DNA of 64,000 nt from Okapia johnstoni. Taxonomy: Eukaryota > Chordata > Mammalia > Artiodactyla > Giraffidae. The stretch is from contig CM044309.1 in NCBI GenBank assembly GCA_024291935.2, positions 30,900,001 to 30,964,000 of the forward strand, read 5' to 3'. How positions within the stretch are numbered: the stretch's first letter is position 1; every line of letters begins with the position of its first letter. The position numbers and the translations under genes are program-made. This document shows, piece by piece, positions 34,930 to 46,194 of this stretch. Under the pieces are notes generated by a model, which saw nothing but the letters and a program-made list of their open reading frames with translations, did not search any database and was not told the DNA's origin.

Positions 34930-35590
34930 TGTTGAAAACTCAACTGCATTTGCTATTTATATAATCTGTTAGAGAAGAAAATGAATGAAAGTGTTGGGAA
35001 ATGCCCTCCCATACCACCCTTATAGGAGAGAATGATAGATTCTTAAGAGAGAACAATAGAAAGATTGTAAACAGAAATCAATATAGCCATTGATAAGGAA
35101 TAGAGAAATGAATGGTAAGGATTAAGAGAGTTGAAGAATGAGAGACTGAAGGAAAGATAATGAGGAAAGCACAATAGAGTTTCCACCTGGAGGTTAATTT
35201 CACACCTCCTGATGAAGTAAGACCATCCTGTACCAACTGCTAGAAAGAAATCAAAGGCTGATCCTTTGTGAAAGAACACAGGTAGTTCCTCAAAAAAGGA
35301 AAAGACTCATCTGGGTGGTTGGTAGTCCCTTCTACGGTGCTCAGACCTGACCAATTAATAGTGTAGGTTTATGGTCTTGGAATATATACTCAGGATGAGG
35401 CAGAGGGTCTAAGAAGGTTTATCAAGCCCACAATTTGCTACTAACTTTTGATGATTAACTTTGAAACAAAAGATAAAACTGGGTAAAAATAACTGAAATG
35501 TGTCTCTAAAAATTCTACTATTCTGATTAAAAATCTGAAGACAAGAAAATTTCAGTGGTAACCTCTTTCTTATCCTTTTTTATGTGTTAT
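34930..35590. other. Unassigned stretch
   Basis: AT-rich, no gene or clear repeat recognised. Confidence 0.5.
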
Positions 35591-35602
35591 TCTAGTTATT
35601 TT

Positions 35603-35851
35603 GCCTGGAAAATCCCACGGACGGAGGAGCCTGGTAGGCTGAAGTCCACGGGGTCGCCAAGAGTCGGATACGACTAAGCGACTTCACTTTCACTTTTCAC
35701 TTTCATGCATTGGAGAAGGAAATGGCAACCTATTCCAGTGTTCTTGCCTGGAGAATCCCAGGGACGGGGGAGCCTGGTAGGCTGCCATCTATGGGGTCGC
35801 ACAGAGTCGGACACGACTGAAGCGACTTAGCAGCAACAGCAGCAGCAGCAG
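35603..35851 (+). mobile_element. 5'-truncated Bov-A2 SINE
   Basis: Two Bov-A units (GGTCGCCAAGAGTCGGATAC and GGGTCGCACAGAGTCGGACA) joined by TTTCACTTTTCACTTTCATG, with a CAGCAACAGCAGCAGC tail. Perfect 11-bp TSD CTAGTTATTTT at 35592-35602 and 35852-35862. Confidence 0.95.
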
Positions 35852-36138
35852 CTAGTTATTTTTAGTACTGAGGAAAGAAAAGACTTCCACGTTTAAGCTA
35901 CATAAAAGCATGGATACTGTCCATGGTCATAACCTCCAGAGCCAGGTATCAAACCTGGAAAAGAAGTACTTTTTTGATTGAATGAGTGGAGAATGTGAAT
36001 GGATGACCACATAGTTAGTTTTCTGATTTAACTGTGGTTCAAGTTTTTAAAGTAGAAGGTTGGAAAGCATATGGGATGAAAATTACAACTTAAGATATCA
36101 ATGAAGACAATTCAAAATGTACCTCATTGTGTTTCTGC

Positions 36139-36275
36139 TAATCCTGGGATCGAACCCAGGTCTCCTGCATTGCAGGCAGATTCTTTACCATCTGAGCCAC
36201 CAGGGAAGCCCCAGAAACCAACACAAAATTGTAAAGCAAATATTTCAATTTAAAAACAAAACAAAACAAAAATGC
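36139..36275. mobile_element. tRNA-like SINE head joined to an L1 tail fragment
   Basis: 36139-36212 is a Bov-tA head only, in reverse (GGGATCGAACCCAGGTCTCC, GAGCCACCAGGGAAGCCCC). Directly after it, ACACAAAATTGTAAAGCAAA and AAACAAAACAAAAC look like the last bases of an L1 in plus orientation. The Bov-A body is absent. Confidence 0.7.
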
Positions 36276-36960
36276 ACCTCACTCATTTAATACATTTGAA
36301 TCAACAATACAAAGAGAACTATGTTCCAGGATACTAAATACACTCACAGTTACAATCTCAAAGCAGTTGTTAATAGCATTCAAGCAGCTGTGAAAAATGG
36401 AAGAGGGTTCAAAAGTTCAGAGATAGGGAAATATTTAGAGTTTTAGAAATGGGAAAAGAGGCATGCTGGATATGACAAACAGGTAAGTTTGATGCCAATC
36501 CACAACCAAATTAATCTAGTTTCTTGGCATTTAGAAAAGATGGTAGCAATTATGAGGAGCTATCAGTAATAATTCCCCCTAAAATTCTAAAATTAAAATG
36601 GAAGAATATGAGTATCATTATTAAAGAATATTCTTATAAGAACTATGACAAAAGGTGACATTTATGAGGTTTATTCCAAAACTTATTTTAAGTAATAATT
36701 ATGCAACCCATATGGTAATATTTCAAAATTAGAAAAGTTATAGAACACAGTAATTTAATATATGATTTTAAAATACTTCCTATAAAAAAGGAAGAAAACA
36801 AACATAACATATGGGGTTAAGATAATAATACGAAGGGTAAAAAATATAGATATATTCCAGTAAAACTAAAAAAAAACTAAATGTTTTCTTTTAATCAAAT
36901 AATCTGGGAAAAAAACAGGTCCAACATTTACACCATTAAGAAGAGATGGTTACTTTGCAA
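36276..36960. other. Unassigned, strongly AT-rich
   Basis: No gene or clear repeat recognised. Confidence 0.5.
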
Positions 36961-36964
36961 TTAA

Positions 36965-37130
36965 ATATATTTTTATATAATAAATATTTACTAAGCAACT
37001 ATTCTGCCAGGTACTATTTTAGGTCCTATTCTAGGGAGTCAGTGATAAGCAGGCCACACAAGATTCATGCTCTCAAGGAGCCTACATTCTAGGGAGAAGA
37101 GCCAAGAACTAAACAGGTAAACAGATTAGG
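36965..37130. repeat. Old L2-like repeat
   Basis: AATATTTACTAAGCAACTAT, GCCAGGTACTATTTTAGG, GTCAGTGATAAGCAGGCCAC and GGAGCCTACATTCTAGGGAG follow the order of the same family as at 23214. Confidence 0.55.
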
Positions 37131-37339
37131 AAAGAAAACAATTCAGGAGAGTAATAACATGACCAAAAAGTCATTATAAACTGTACATAAAATGAAAAGG
37201 AAACATAATTGAAAAGAAAATATTTCCATCAAAAATTATGGAAAGGAACAATTCCTTAACGATCTCAGAATGGGTTCATATATTTTTAGAAACTGCCCAT
37301 AGGACTTCAATAGCTAAATGATCAAGCCTCAAACAAACA

Positions 37340-37460
37340 AAATTTACACAAAAGAAAATACAAATAGAAAACAAATGTCTGGGAAAATGTTCCAGCTAAC
37401 TTGTAATCAAGAAATGCAAATTTAAGCAACTTTGCAACATCTGTTAAGTTAAAAAAAAAA
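37340..37460 (+). repeat. Old L1 ORF2 fragment
   Basis: AGAAAATACAAATAGAAAAC followed by AATCAAGAAATGCAAATTTAA resembles the old L1 phrase with GGGAAATGCAAATTAAAAC. Short and diverged. Confidence 0.45.
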
Positions 37461-38375
37461 AAGAAAAGTTTGAGAAAATAGAAAACAGACTTACAGGAAG
37501 GATGACAACATAAACACAGTTTCCACTCCTCCCCAGGGAAAATCAACGAAATGACCATGGAAGAAGAGATGGGGCTTGGGGGGGACACGGAGGCACCCGC
37601 TGTGAGCCGGGGAATGGTGCCGACCCCGTGTGAACCGCAAACTGAGGAATGCCTGCCAGCTTCAGTACCAACTGCGAAAAGCAATAACCACCTTTCCTCT
37701 AAGGCAGTTACAGGAAGGAAAGGAGGGTAATCATGGCAAAGCTCATGAGCAGGTCAAGAGCAGATGGAAGACGGCCACACTTGGAGTCAACTTCTCTATG
37801 GCTGGGGCCAAGCCACAGTTCTTCTGGCTAAATAGGAAAGAGAAATCATTGTGCCATTCCAAGCCATTTTTCACTACGAAATGACACCAGTCAGAGGACT
37901 ATAGGCTTGAGAGGGGAAAATTCTTGTGATTTGAAGGAGTAAGGTCTAGAAGCAAAGGCATACTGGAGAGAGACTGGGATTAATCAAATATAAATAACAA
38001 AGGCAGCTGTTTGGGAGAATGTATTTGTAGCCACATCAAGCAAAAAACCCCCAAGGCCAAAGACTTTTTTTCTCTTAACTTAACTATTTTTAATATTATT
38101 CTTCTGCTAAATTGAAAAAAAATCCTCCCTAAGGAACTAGATACTGCTCCAGCTCAGTGAGGCCACCACTTCTGCAGTAGTTTCAACAGAGAAAAATTAG
38201 GCAAAGTACCCAGGTTTCCAATGCCCTTGATTCATGGGGCCTTTCTCCCTTTTTTCAGGTTGCTGAAGACTTTTCTACTCTTACGATGCTCTTTCATCCA
38301 GCTTTCTACTTAATTTCTATGGGAAAAAAACAGGTAGCACCCAAATAACGACAGAAGGAAGCTCTCCTGTGAGTT
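37461..38375. other. Unassigned, with a G+C-richer patch
   Basis: About 37510-37700 is richer in G+C and CpG (GGGGACACGG, TGTGAGCCGGGGAATGG, GCCGACCCCGTGTGAACCG) than its neighbours and has open frames on both strands (120 and 84 codons). No domain recognised. It may be a diverged LTR or LINE 5' piece. Confidence 0.4.
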
Positions 38376-38560
38376 CTAGAATCAGAATCCAAGTTCCACC
38401 ATTTTCTAGCCATGCAACCTTGGACAAGATAATTGCTTTTTCTGTGCCTCATTTATAAACTGAGGTTAATCACTATGGAAAATAAAGACTGTGGCAGTTA
38501 AGTGGGATAAGTATATAAAATACTTACCAACATGTTTGACACATGGTAAATGTTAGGTTT
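38376..38560 (+). repeat. MIR element
   Basis: CAAGTTCCACCATTTTCTAG, TGCAACCTTGGACAAGATAA, CTGTGCCTCATTTATAAACT, and a 3' part with TTGACACATGGTAAATG. Confidence 0.8.
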
Positions 38561-38659
38561 ATAATATCACCCTTATATTGCTATGCCTCTGCAAAAAATT
38601 TCACAACTAGTAAAAGAGAAATAATATTGGATGCTTTGTTAACGCTTTTTACTGAGTGT

Positions 38660-39000
38660 TTCTGGTTGTTCTCCTAGGGACATGTACTTTCCATCTCATT
38701 TAGTGTTAGGCAGGATGGTGTGAGTTGCTTTGATCATTGAAATGTGAGTAGAATTCATACGTAACACTTTTGGGAGGCAGCTTTAAGAATTAGTGTGTGA
38801 ATTTGCCAAGCTCTTTCTCCCTCCATCCCTCCTCTTTCCAAACAGTGGGCATTCCATCTTACTTGTATCCTGGAGTAAGGATAACTTGAAGCACAGCCCC
38901 AGCCACCTGCTATGAGTGAAAAAGAAAGTCTTGTTGTGCTAAGTCACTAAGAAGTTTGGGGTTTTGTTACTGTAGCACAACTTAGTCTACACTGACCTAT
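38660..39000 (+). repeat. Possible old LTR-like remnant
   Basis: The end reads AGTCACTAAGAAGTTTGGGG, then TTTTGTTACTGTAGCACAAC and TTAGTCTACACTGACCT. It resembles the 3' end at about 545-860, suggesting the same family. Confidence 0.45.
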
Positions 39001-39149
39001 ACAGAAGTAAATAAGGGGAATATTTTTGAAAACTTATCTCCAGAAAAAAGCAGAAAGTAGACAATAATTGTTTTTTATATCTAGAGAGACATTAAAGGTC
39101 AAATAGGTCTATGGAACAACAGCTTAAAAATGAGATGACAAAGCATCAG

Positions 39150-39512
39150 CTCTAGGTTGAATATTTGTATGTTCCCTCAATTTTGGTAAGTCTTTAACCC
39201 CTAGTGTGATGGTATTTGGAAGTAGGGCCTTTGGAAGTTGACTAGATCATGAATGTGCAGCCCTCATGAATGAGATTAGAACTCACAAAAAAGACCTCAG
39301 AATGCTCCCTTGCCCTCATTAGACCAAGTGAGGTTACAGCAAGAGGAAAAACATTTATGATCCAGGAAGAGGACCATCACCAGACACAGAATCTAGTAGC
39401 ACTTTGACCTTAGATTTCTCAGTCTTCAAAACTGAGAGAAATAAATGATTGTTGTTTAAGCCACCCAGTCTATGATATTTTGATATAGCAGTCCAAATAA
39501 ACTAAGACAGAA
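39150..39512 (+). repeat. MaLR-type (MLT1-like) LTR
   Basis: GTTGAATATTTGTATGTTCC, CCCTAGTGTGATGGTATTTG, GCCCTCATGAATGAGATTAG, GACACAGAATCTAGTAGCAC, CAAAACTGAGAGAAATAAAT, and the 3' end TAGCAGTCCAAATAAACTAA. The order is that of a solo MaLR LTR. No internal coding sequence. Confidence 0.8.
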
Positions 39513-40097
39513 TCCAGATGTGATTAACAGTGAGGAAGTGAAGTAAAAGAAAGAAAATCAGGAAATAAATGTAGCAAGAGCTGGATCAGAGATGATACTG
39601 GCTTGCCCCATACTTGCTGGAGCCCCACCTCAGAGTTCAGAAAGTACTCATAGATTTGCCCAAAGATTGCTACAAAAATATTCCTGGCAATATTGTTTAG
39701 AACGTATACATTATGGATTACTTAATATCAAAAATAGAGGATTTGTTCAATATACCTACACCAATAGAAATTTTTCCGAACAAGACACACAGATGACCAA
39801 CACGTGCATGAAAAGATGCTCAACATCACTGATCATCAGTTCAGTTCAGTTCAGTCACTCAGTCGTGTCCGATCTTTGTGACCCCATGAATCACAGCACA
39901 CCAGGCCTCCCTGTCCATCATCAACTCCCCGAGTTTACCCAAACTCATGTCCATTGAGTCGGTGATGCCATCCAATCATCTCATCCTCTGTCGTCCCCTT
40001 CTCCTCCTGCCCCCAATCCTTCCCAGCATCAGGGTCTTTTCCAATGAGTCAACTCTTTGCATGAGGTGGCCAAAGTATTGGAGTTTCAGCTTCAACA

Positions 40098-40895
40098 TCA
40101 GTCCTTCCAATGAACACCAGGATTGATCTCCTTTAGGAAGGACTGGTTGGATCTTCTTGCAGTCCAAGGGACTCTCAGGAGTCTTCTCCAACACCACAGT
40201 TCGAAAGCATCAATTCTTAGATGCTCAGCTTTCTTCACCATCCAACTCTCACATCCATACACGACTACTGGAAAAACCATAGCCTTGACTAGATGGACCT
40301 TTGCTGTCAAAGTAATGTCTCTGCTTTTTAATATGCTATCTAGGTTGGTCATAACTTTCCTTCCAAGGAGTAAGCGTCTTTTAATTTCATGGCTGCAATC
40401 ACCATCTGCAGTGATTATACAGCCCCCAAAAATAAAGTCTGACACTGTTTCCACTGTTTCTCCATCTATTTCCCATGAAGTGATGGGACCAGATGCCATG
40501 ATCTTAGTTTTCTGAATGTTGAGCTTTAAGCCAACTTTTTCACTCTCCTCTTTCACTTTCATCAAGAGGCTTTTTAGTTCCTCTTCACTTTCTGCCATAA
40601 GGGTGATGTCATCTGCATATCTGAGGTTATTGATATTTCTCCCAGCAATCTTGATTCCAGCTTGTGCTTCTTCTAGCCCAGAGCTTCTCATGATGTACTC
40701 TGCATATAAGTTAAATAAGCAGGGTGACAATATACAGCCTTGACGTACTCCTTTTCCTATTTGGAACCAGTCTGTTGTTCCATGTCCAGTTCTAACTGTT
40801 GCTTCCTGACCTGCATACAGGTTTCTCAAGAGACAGGTCAGGTGGTCTGGTATTCCCATCTCTTTCAGAATTTTCCACAGTTTATTGTGATCCAC
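40098..40895 (-). pseudogene. BovB RT C-terminal part with intact YADD box
   Basis: A 265-codon frame. It starts within RT after motif A (MDHNKLWKIL). Motif B RQGCILSPCLF is at residues 51-61 and the catalytic YADD box at 93-96. The frame continues through the thumb and the C-terminal tail (VYGCESWMVKKAEH, then VPWTARRSNQSFLKE). This is the best-kept RT core in the window. It is still not a working gene. The upstream part with motif A (41050-40865 region) is shifted to another frame, and the element lacks most of the endonuclease. Confidence 0.92.
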
Positions 40896-41046
40896 ACAGT
40901 CAAAGGCTTTGGCATAGTCAATAAAGCAGAAATAGATGTTTTTCTGGAACTCTCTTGCTTTTTTGATGATCCAGCGGATGTTGGCAATTGACCTCTGGCT
41001 CCTCTGCCTTTTCTAAAACCAGCTTGAACATCTGGAAGTTCACAGT

Positions 41047-41811
41047 TCATGTATTGCTGAAGCCTCGCTTGGAGAATTTACTAGCGTATGAGATGAGTGC
41101 AATTGTGTGGTAGTTTGAGCATTCTTTGGCATTGCCTTTCTTTGGGATTGCAATGAAAACTGACCTTTTCCAGTCCTGTGGCCACTGCTGAGTTTTCCAA
41201 ATTTGCTGGCATATTGAGTGCAGCACTTTCACAGCATCATCTTGTAGGATTTGAAATAGCTCAACTGGAATTCCATCACCACTAGCTTTGTTCATAGTGA
41301 TGCTTTCTAAGGCCCACTTGACTTCACATTCCAGGATGTCTGGCTCTAGGTGAGTAATCACACCATCATGATTATCTGGGTCGTGAAGACCTTTTTTGTA
41401 CAGTTCTTCTGTGTATTCTTGCCATCTCTTCTTAATATCTTCTGCTTCTGTTAGGTCCATAACATTTCTGTCCTTTATCGAGCCCATCTTTGCATGAAAT
41501 GTTCCCTTGGTATCTCTAATTTTCTTGAAGAGATCTCTAGTCTTTCCCATTCTGTTGTTTTCCTCTATTTCTTTGCACTGATCACTGAGGAACGCTTTCT
41601 TATCTCTCCTTGCTATTCTTTGGAACTCTGCGTTCAAATGGGAATATCTTTCCTTTTCTCCTTTGCTTTTGGCTTCTCTTCTTTTCCCAGCTATTTGTAA
41701 GGCCTCCTCAGACAGCCATTTTGCTTTTTTGCATTTCTTTTCCACGGGGATGGTCTTGATCCCTGTCTCCTGTACAATGTCAAGAACCTCTGTCCATAGT
41801 TCATCAGGCAC
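41047..41811 (-). pseudogene. BovB linker and N-terminal RT remnant
   Basis: A 254-codon frame spanning the linker between endonuclease and RT (DIVQETGIKTIPVEKKCKKA, then KWLSEEALQIAGKRREAK) and the first RT motifs (GDGIPVELF, IAIPKKGNAKECSNYHTIAL). It loses frame after ISYASKF at about 41070. The next piece, with QAGFRKGRG, is at 40865-41050 in a different frame. Compared with the copy at 31828, a Gly-Gly pair is reduced to one Gly before DGIP, a clean one-codon difference. Confidence 0.9.
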
Positions 41812-42375
41812 TCTATCAGATCTAGTCCCTTAAATCTATTCAATCATAAGGGACTTGATTTAGTCATACCTGAATGATCTAGTGGTTTTCCCTACTTTCT
41901 TCAATTTAAGTCTGAATTTGGCAATAAGGAGTTCATGATCTGAGCCACAGTCAGCTCCTAGTCTTGCTTTTGCTGATCATCAGGCAAATGCAAATCAGAA
42001 CGACAGAAAGATTTAATCTCACACCTGTCAGAATGACTATTATCCAAAAGATAACAAATAACAAGTGTTGGGGAGGATGTGGGGAAAACCCTTGTGCACT
42101 GTTGTTGGGAATGTAAATTGGTGCAGCCACTACGGAAAACAGCACTGAGATGCCTCAAAAAATTAAAAATAGAACTGCTATGTGACCCAGGAATTTCACT
42201 CTTGAGTATTAATCCAAAGGAAACAAAAACACTAATTTGAAAATATACATGCACCCCTATGTTCACTGCAGCATTATTTACAATAGCCAAGATACAGAAG
42301 CAACTCAACTGTCCATTAATAGAGAAATGGATAAAGATGTGACAGATTATACAATAGATTGCTCAGCCATAAGAA

Positions 42376-42545
42376 GGAATGATCTTTTATTTTTATTTTA
42401 AACTTGTTATTTTGTATTGGGGTATAGCTGATTAACAATGCCATGATAGTTTCAGGTGAACAGTGGAGGGACTCAGCCATAGGTATACATGTATCCATTC
42501 TCTCCCAAACTCCCCTCCCATCCATGCTGCCACATAATATTGAGC
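42376..42545 (-). mobile_element. L1 3' UTR fragment, inverted, inside L1
   Basis: TTTTGTATTGGGGTATAGCT, GTTTCAGGTGAACAGTGG and GGTATACATGTATCCATTCT are the reverse of an L1 3' UTR. The host L1 phrase around it (GGAATGATCTT before, CATCTTGCCATTTGTAACA after) reads as one interrupted sequence. Confidence 0.8.
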
Positions 42546-43549
42546 AGTTCCATCTTGCCATTTGTAACAACATGGATGGACCCAGAGGGTATAATGCTAA
42601 ATGAAATAAGTCATGCATGCTTTCACCCATACGTGCGATCTAAAGAACAACACAAATGAACAAACGTAACAGAAACAAACTCACAGGTACAGAGAACAGG
42701 TGGTTGCCTCAAGGGAAGGAGGTCAAGGAAAGAAAGAAATAGATACGAACAATTAAGAGGCACAAACTTCCAGCTGCAAAACAGATCAGTCATGAGTATG
42801 AACTGTATAGCGTGGGGAACATAGAAACTATGCAATGGCTTTGCATGGTGACATATCACAGCAAGATGTATTCTAGTGTCATTTTGATAGGGATCGAAAT
42901 ACTAAATCACCATGTTGTATAACATAAACTTAGAATTATAGAATGATTATAATTCAAAAGCATACGAATAAATTCATAAGAAAAGAGATCAGATTCGAGT
43001 TTACCAGAAGCAAGAGGATTGGGGAAAAGGAAATTAGATCAAGGTGGTCCAAAGGTACACACTTCCAGTTATAAGATAAATAAATACTAGGGATGTAATG
43101 TACAAAGATGACTAATAATGCCATATGTTATATATGAAACCTGTTAAGAGAATGAATACTAAAGTTTTCATCACACACACACAAATTATTTTCTGTATTT
43201 TTAATTTTGCTATATGAGATGACAGATGTTCACTAAACTTATTGTGGTAATCATTTCATGATGTACAAAGTCAAATCATTATGCTCCCCACCTTACACTT
43301 ATACAGTGTTGCAGTCAACTATGTCTCAATAAAACTGGAAGAAAAATCATCATAAAAGATAAGTATCACCAAGTTATAAGAACCAAAAACTGCACTTAGA
43401 GCATAATGTTTGCTCTGAAACATTTACATAAAAAAAGAATACACTGGGGATAACAATATCAAAAATAGAGGATTTGTTCAATAAACCTATGCAAACCTTT
43501 ATAAATTTATGATAGTGCTGTACAAACAGATTTTTCAGTATTAATGGAA

Positions 43550-43700
43550 ATGTTCTGCATTTGTGTTATACAATAGTCACTAGCCACCTGTGGCAGTATT
43601 ACAGGAAAGTGATTTTTTAATTTAATTTTGTGTTACTTAATGAATTTTAATTTAATTAAAATAGCCACATTGGCTAGTGGTTTATGATAAGGACAGCTCA
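43550..43700. mobile_element. Possible non-autonomous DNA transposon
   Basis: CACTAGCCACCTGTGGC near 43578 and GCCACATTGGCTAGTGG near 43664 are inverted copies around an AT-rich centre. This resembles old MER-type elements, but the family is not certain. Confidence 0.45.
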
Positions 43701-43899
43701 TGTTTTAAAATAATAATGTAGATCTGTATTTGTTGGCATAAAAAGTGCCCATAATATATTGCTAAGGTAGGTTATATGGAGATTTATAACTGACATTTTT
43801 GTGTATGTGCATGAATGTGTGTGTTCACACACATAAATTTTTTCTGTACTGTCTGAAGTTCACAAAGGAGACTATAATATTCTTTTTTAATATATAGGA

Positions 43900-44755
43900 A
43901 GGTACAACCATTTTCATTTAAAAAACAAAATTGCTAAAAGCTAGCACTTGTAATATTGCAGGAAAACTGCAGATAGTATTGCAAATTGATGTAATTATTT
44001 TGAAATAAAGTAAATATTTTTGTGCTTCAAGAATGTATATTAAAATAACTCTCAAAAGAAGGAAAAAAGACAACTTCAAAAATGTTGTCCCTAGGGAATC
44101 GTTATTTCCAAATTATTTTGCAATGAGTTAATTACAGCTCTCTTTAAATGCATCTACAGATTATAGTTGAAAGTGAAGAGGGGAAAATGTTAAAAGATGA
44201 CAGGATAGTAGAAAGCTTTCTATCTTCCATTATAATTTTAATATTACTCTCTCAATGAATAAGTCTTCGTAGAACAGATAGTGCATCTAAAGGGTAAACA
44301 GCACTAACCACTAAAACAACATCCCTGGTTCTCAATGACGTAACACCACTAAGGTTTATCATTTACATGATAATCTGATGTAGTAGGGGCAGTTGCCCTA
44401 AATGGCTGTCTTCTGATTGGTAACTCGTTTCATCCCTTGGCTTCACTGTCACTATGGAAGGGAAGAGTGAGCATAGAGGATCATGCAGGGAGTTTGATGC
44501 CCAGATCTATATTCCATTGACCAGAACACAGTCAGGTGACCCTGATCCAACCGCAAGGGACCTTGGTCAGTGTAATCCTCCTCTAGGCCCAAGAAAAAAA
44601 TTGGGAACAGACCAGCTAGTCTCTGTAGAACTTGTCAAGTCAAACCAAGTTCATTTGCTTTCTTGGTCAATCACATTGATGGATGCTGCTATTGGAGTGC
44701 CAAAGATTATATTTCAGAATTTTTTACATTCAGAAAATCACAAGTATAGTATAGT
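43900..44755. other. Unassigned stretch with a candidate conserved patch
   Basis: About 44090-44180 holds CAAATTATTTTGCAATGAG, GTTAATTACAGC and TTAAATGCATC in a non-repetitive context. The frame at 44454-45110 runs into the LTR and is not credible as a gene. Confidence 0.35.
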
Positions 44756-44757
44756 GG

Positions 44758-45111
44758 TCTTTGTTCATTCAGGCTGCTATACCAAAATACCAAGGACAGG
44801 TGGCCTAAACAACAGACATTCATTTCTTATAATGCTGGAGACTAGAAAGTCCAAGATCAAGGTGCTAGCAGCTTCTATGTCTGGTGGAGCCTACTCCCTG
44901 ATTCATAGAGGGTTTTCTTCTTGCTATAACTGCTCATGGCTGAAAGAGGCAAGGGAACTCTATGGGGTCTCTTTTAGAGAACAGTCCCATTCTTGGGGGC
45001 TCTGCCCTCACGACCTAACAACTCCCAAAGGACCCACATTTAAATACCATTCCATTAGGGGTTGGGATTTAACATATGAACTCTGGGGAACACAAATATT
45101 CAGTCTATAGC
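44758..45111 (-). repeat. MaLR-type LTR
   Basis: Reverse-complement order: TTCAGGCTGCTATACCAAAA, GGCCTAAACAACAGACATTC, AAGTCCAAGATCAAGGTGCT, GGGCTCTGCCCTCACGACCT, GGATTTAACATATGAACTCT and ATTCAGTCTATAGCA. This accounts for most of the 218-codon open frame that crosses it. Confidence 0.85.
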
Positions 45112-46190
45112 AATAATAACTACCCATGTTCCTACTGCCCCAAATTCACTATCTTTTACCATTTTGACACAACATTTTGTTTTGATATCATATTGCACTG
45201 TAAATATCACTCTGCACATCGATTTTGTCATCAGTATGTTTCGAGAACAATCAGTATTTATACTTAACATTCTAATTCACTTCTTCTAATTATAACAATG
45301 TAGTTCATTGAATAAAACACATCTATCTATCAATTACTGGATATGGTAGTTATTCTCACTTTTCTCTGCAACAGTGCTACATGGGATAGCTTTCAGCATA
45401 TCTCCTTATGCATATGTGAGAAGCTATGCACGTGCAAGTTTCTAGAAGGGAAACTGCAAGGTCATAACCACTCAACTTTTTCAAAATTTTAATATTGTAT
45501 AACATATACACATTTGAAGATGTAAAGCATACATTTGTCAAATTTGCAGATGACACAACTCAAAAGGGAGAGATGATATGATAGATGACAAAAATCAATG
45601 TTCAAACTTTAATAAGTTACAATACGGAGCTATTAAAATCACCAAGATAGAATTTAAGAAAGATAAAGATAAAATCTTCCATTAGGTCGAAAAAATTGAA
45701 TGCCCATTGCAGAGAGACAGAAATAGAACTAGACAGTAGTTATCCAAAAAATATCTGGGGGTGTTAGTTAACCCCAACTTTGTTGTGAGCCAACCATGTG
45801 ACACTGTTCAGACATCCAAATGTATACTAATACGATACTGGTATACAGTTCTATTAATAGAATACTAAGTGTAAAACTGTAAACCTAATTCCACTTCACC
45901 AAGTCAGAATTCCATGGTACTCAAATGAAACCAATTCATAGTAACATAAGCAAAAAAGAGAAAGCAGTGACTTCACATACTACCCTGTAGAGAGTATGGG
46001 GTTGGAGTGAGGCTGAAAGAACTCACATCAGGGCCTCAAATGCTGCTTTGACTCCATCCCTCCCCTTTACTGTCTCTTATCAAGGCATCTCTCTGCCGAC
46101 TGGATTTATTCTCTAAGCCACCAACTGCATGAGGCTGTCCATGGCCATACAGTGATCTTCATCTATATTTTCAGTTCAGAAATTCCTTTT
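45112..46190. other. Unassigned, possibly an old repeat in its first part
   Basis: About 45115-45480 resembles the same old repeat as at 25060-25320 (GCACGTGCAAGTTTCTAGAA, then GGGAAACTGCAAGGTCATAA). The rest is not recognised. Confidence 0.4.
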
Positions 46191-46194
46191 TACA

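Larger units (their letters stand above)
39840..41970 (-). mobile_element. BovB LINE nested in L1
   Basis: About 2.1 kb, 5'-truncated inside the endonuclease domain. Flanked by an exact 11-bp TSD CTGATCATCAG at about 39829-39839 and 41973-41983. The 3' tail shows repeated AGTTC units (CAGTTCAGTTCAGTTCAGTC). It retains the RT core that is deleted from the copy at 31828. Confidence 0.94.
39753..43454 (+). mobile_element. L1 interrupted by BovB and by a second L1 fragment
   Basis: The ORF2 end resumes across the BovB: GATGCTCAACATCACTGATC before it, GCAAATGCAAATCAGAACGA after it. Then come GTGGGGAAAACCCTTGTGCA, AATAGCCAAGATACAGAAGC and the 3' UTR, down to about 43345 (TCTCAATAAAACTGG). About 110 bp of unassigned sequence separates that end from the right TSD. 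It may be diverged tail or 3'-transduced sequence. Confidence 0.8.
39650..43900 (+). repeat. Old L1 that hosts a nested insertion complex
   Basis: The two outer pieces, about 39650-39752 and 43455-43900, look like adjoining parts of one old L1M-type 3' region (GGATTTGTTCAATA, then later ATAATATATTGCTAAGG). They share an exact 29-bp direct repeat at 39724-39752 and 43455-43483, the target duplication of the younger L1 between them. Part of the right flank (43550-43700) looks like another old element. Confidence 0.55.

Noticed and set aside
44454..45110. 218-codon open frame that might be a gene
   Set aside because: Most of it runs across a MaLR LTR in antisense. No domain or gene structure.
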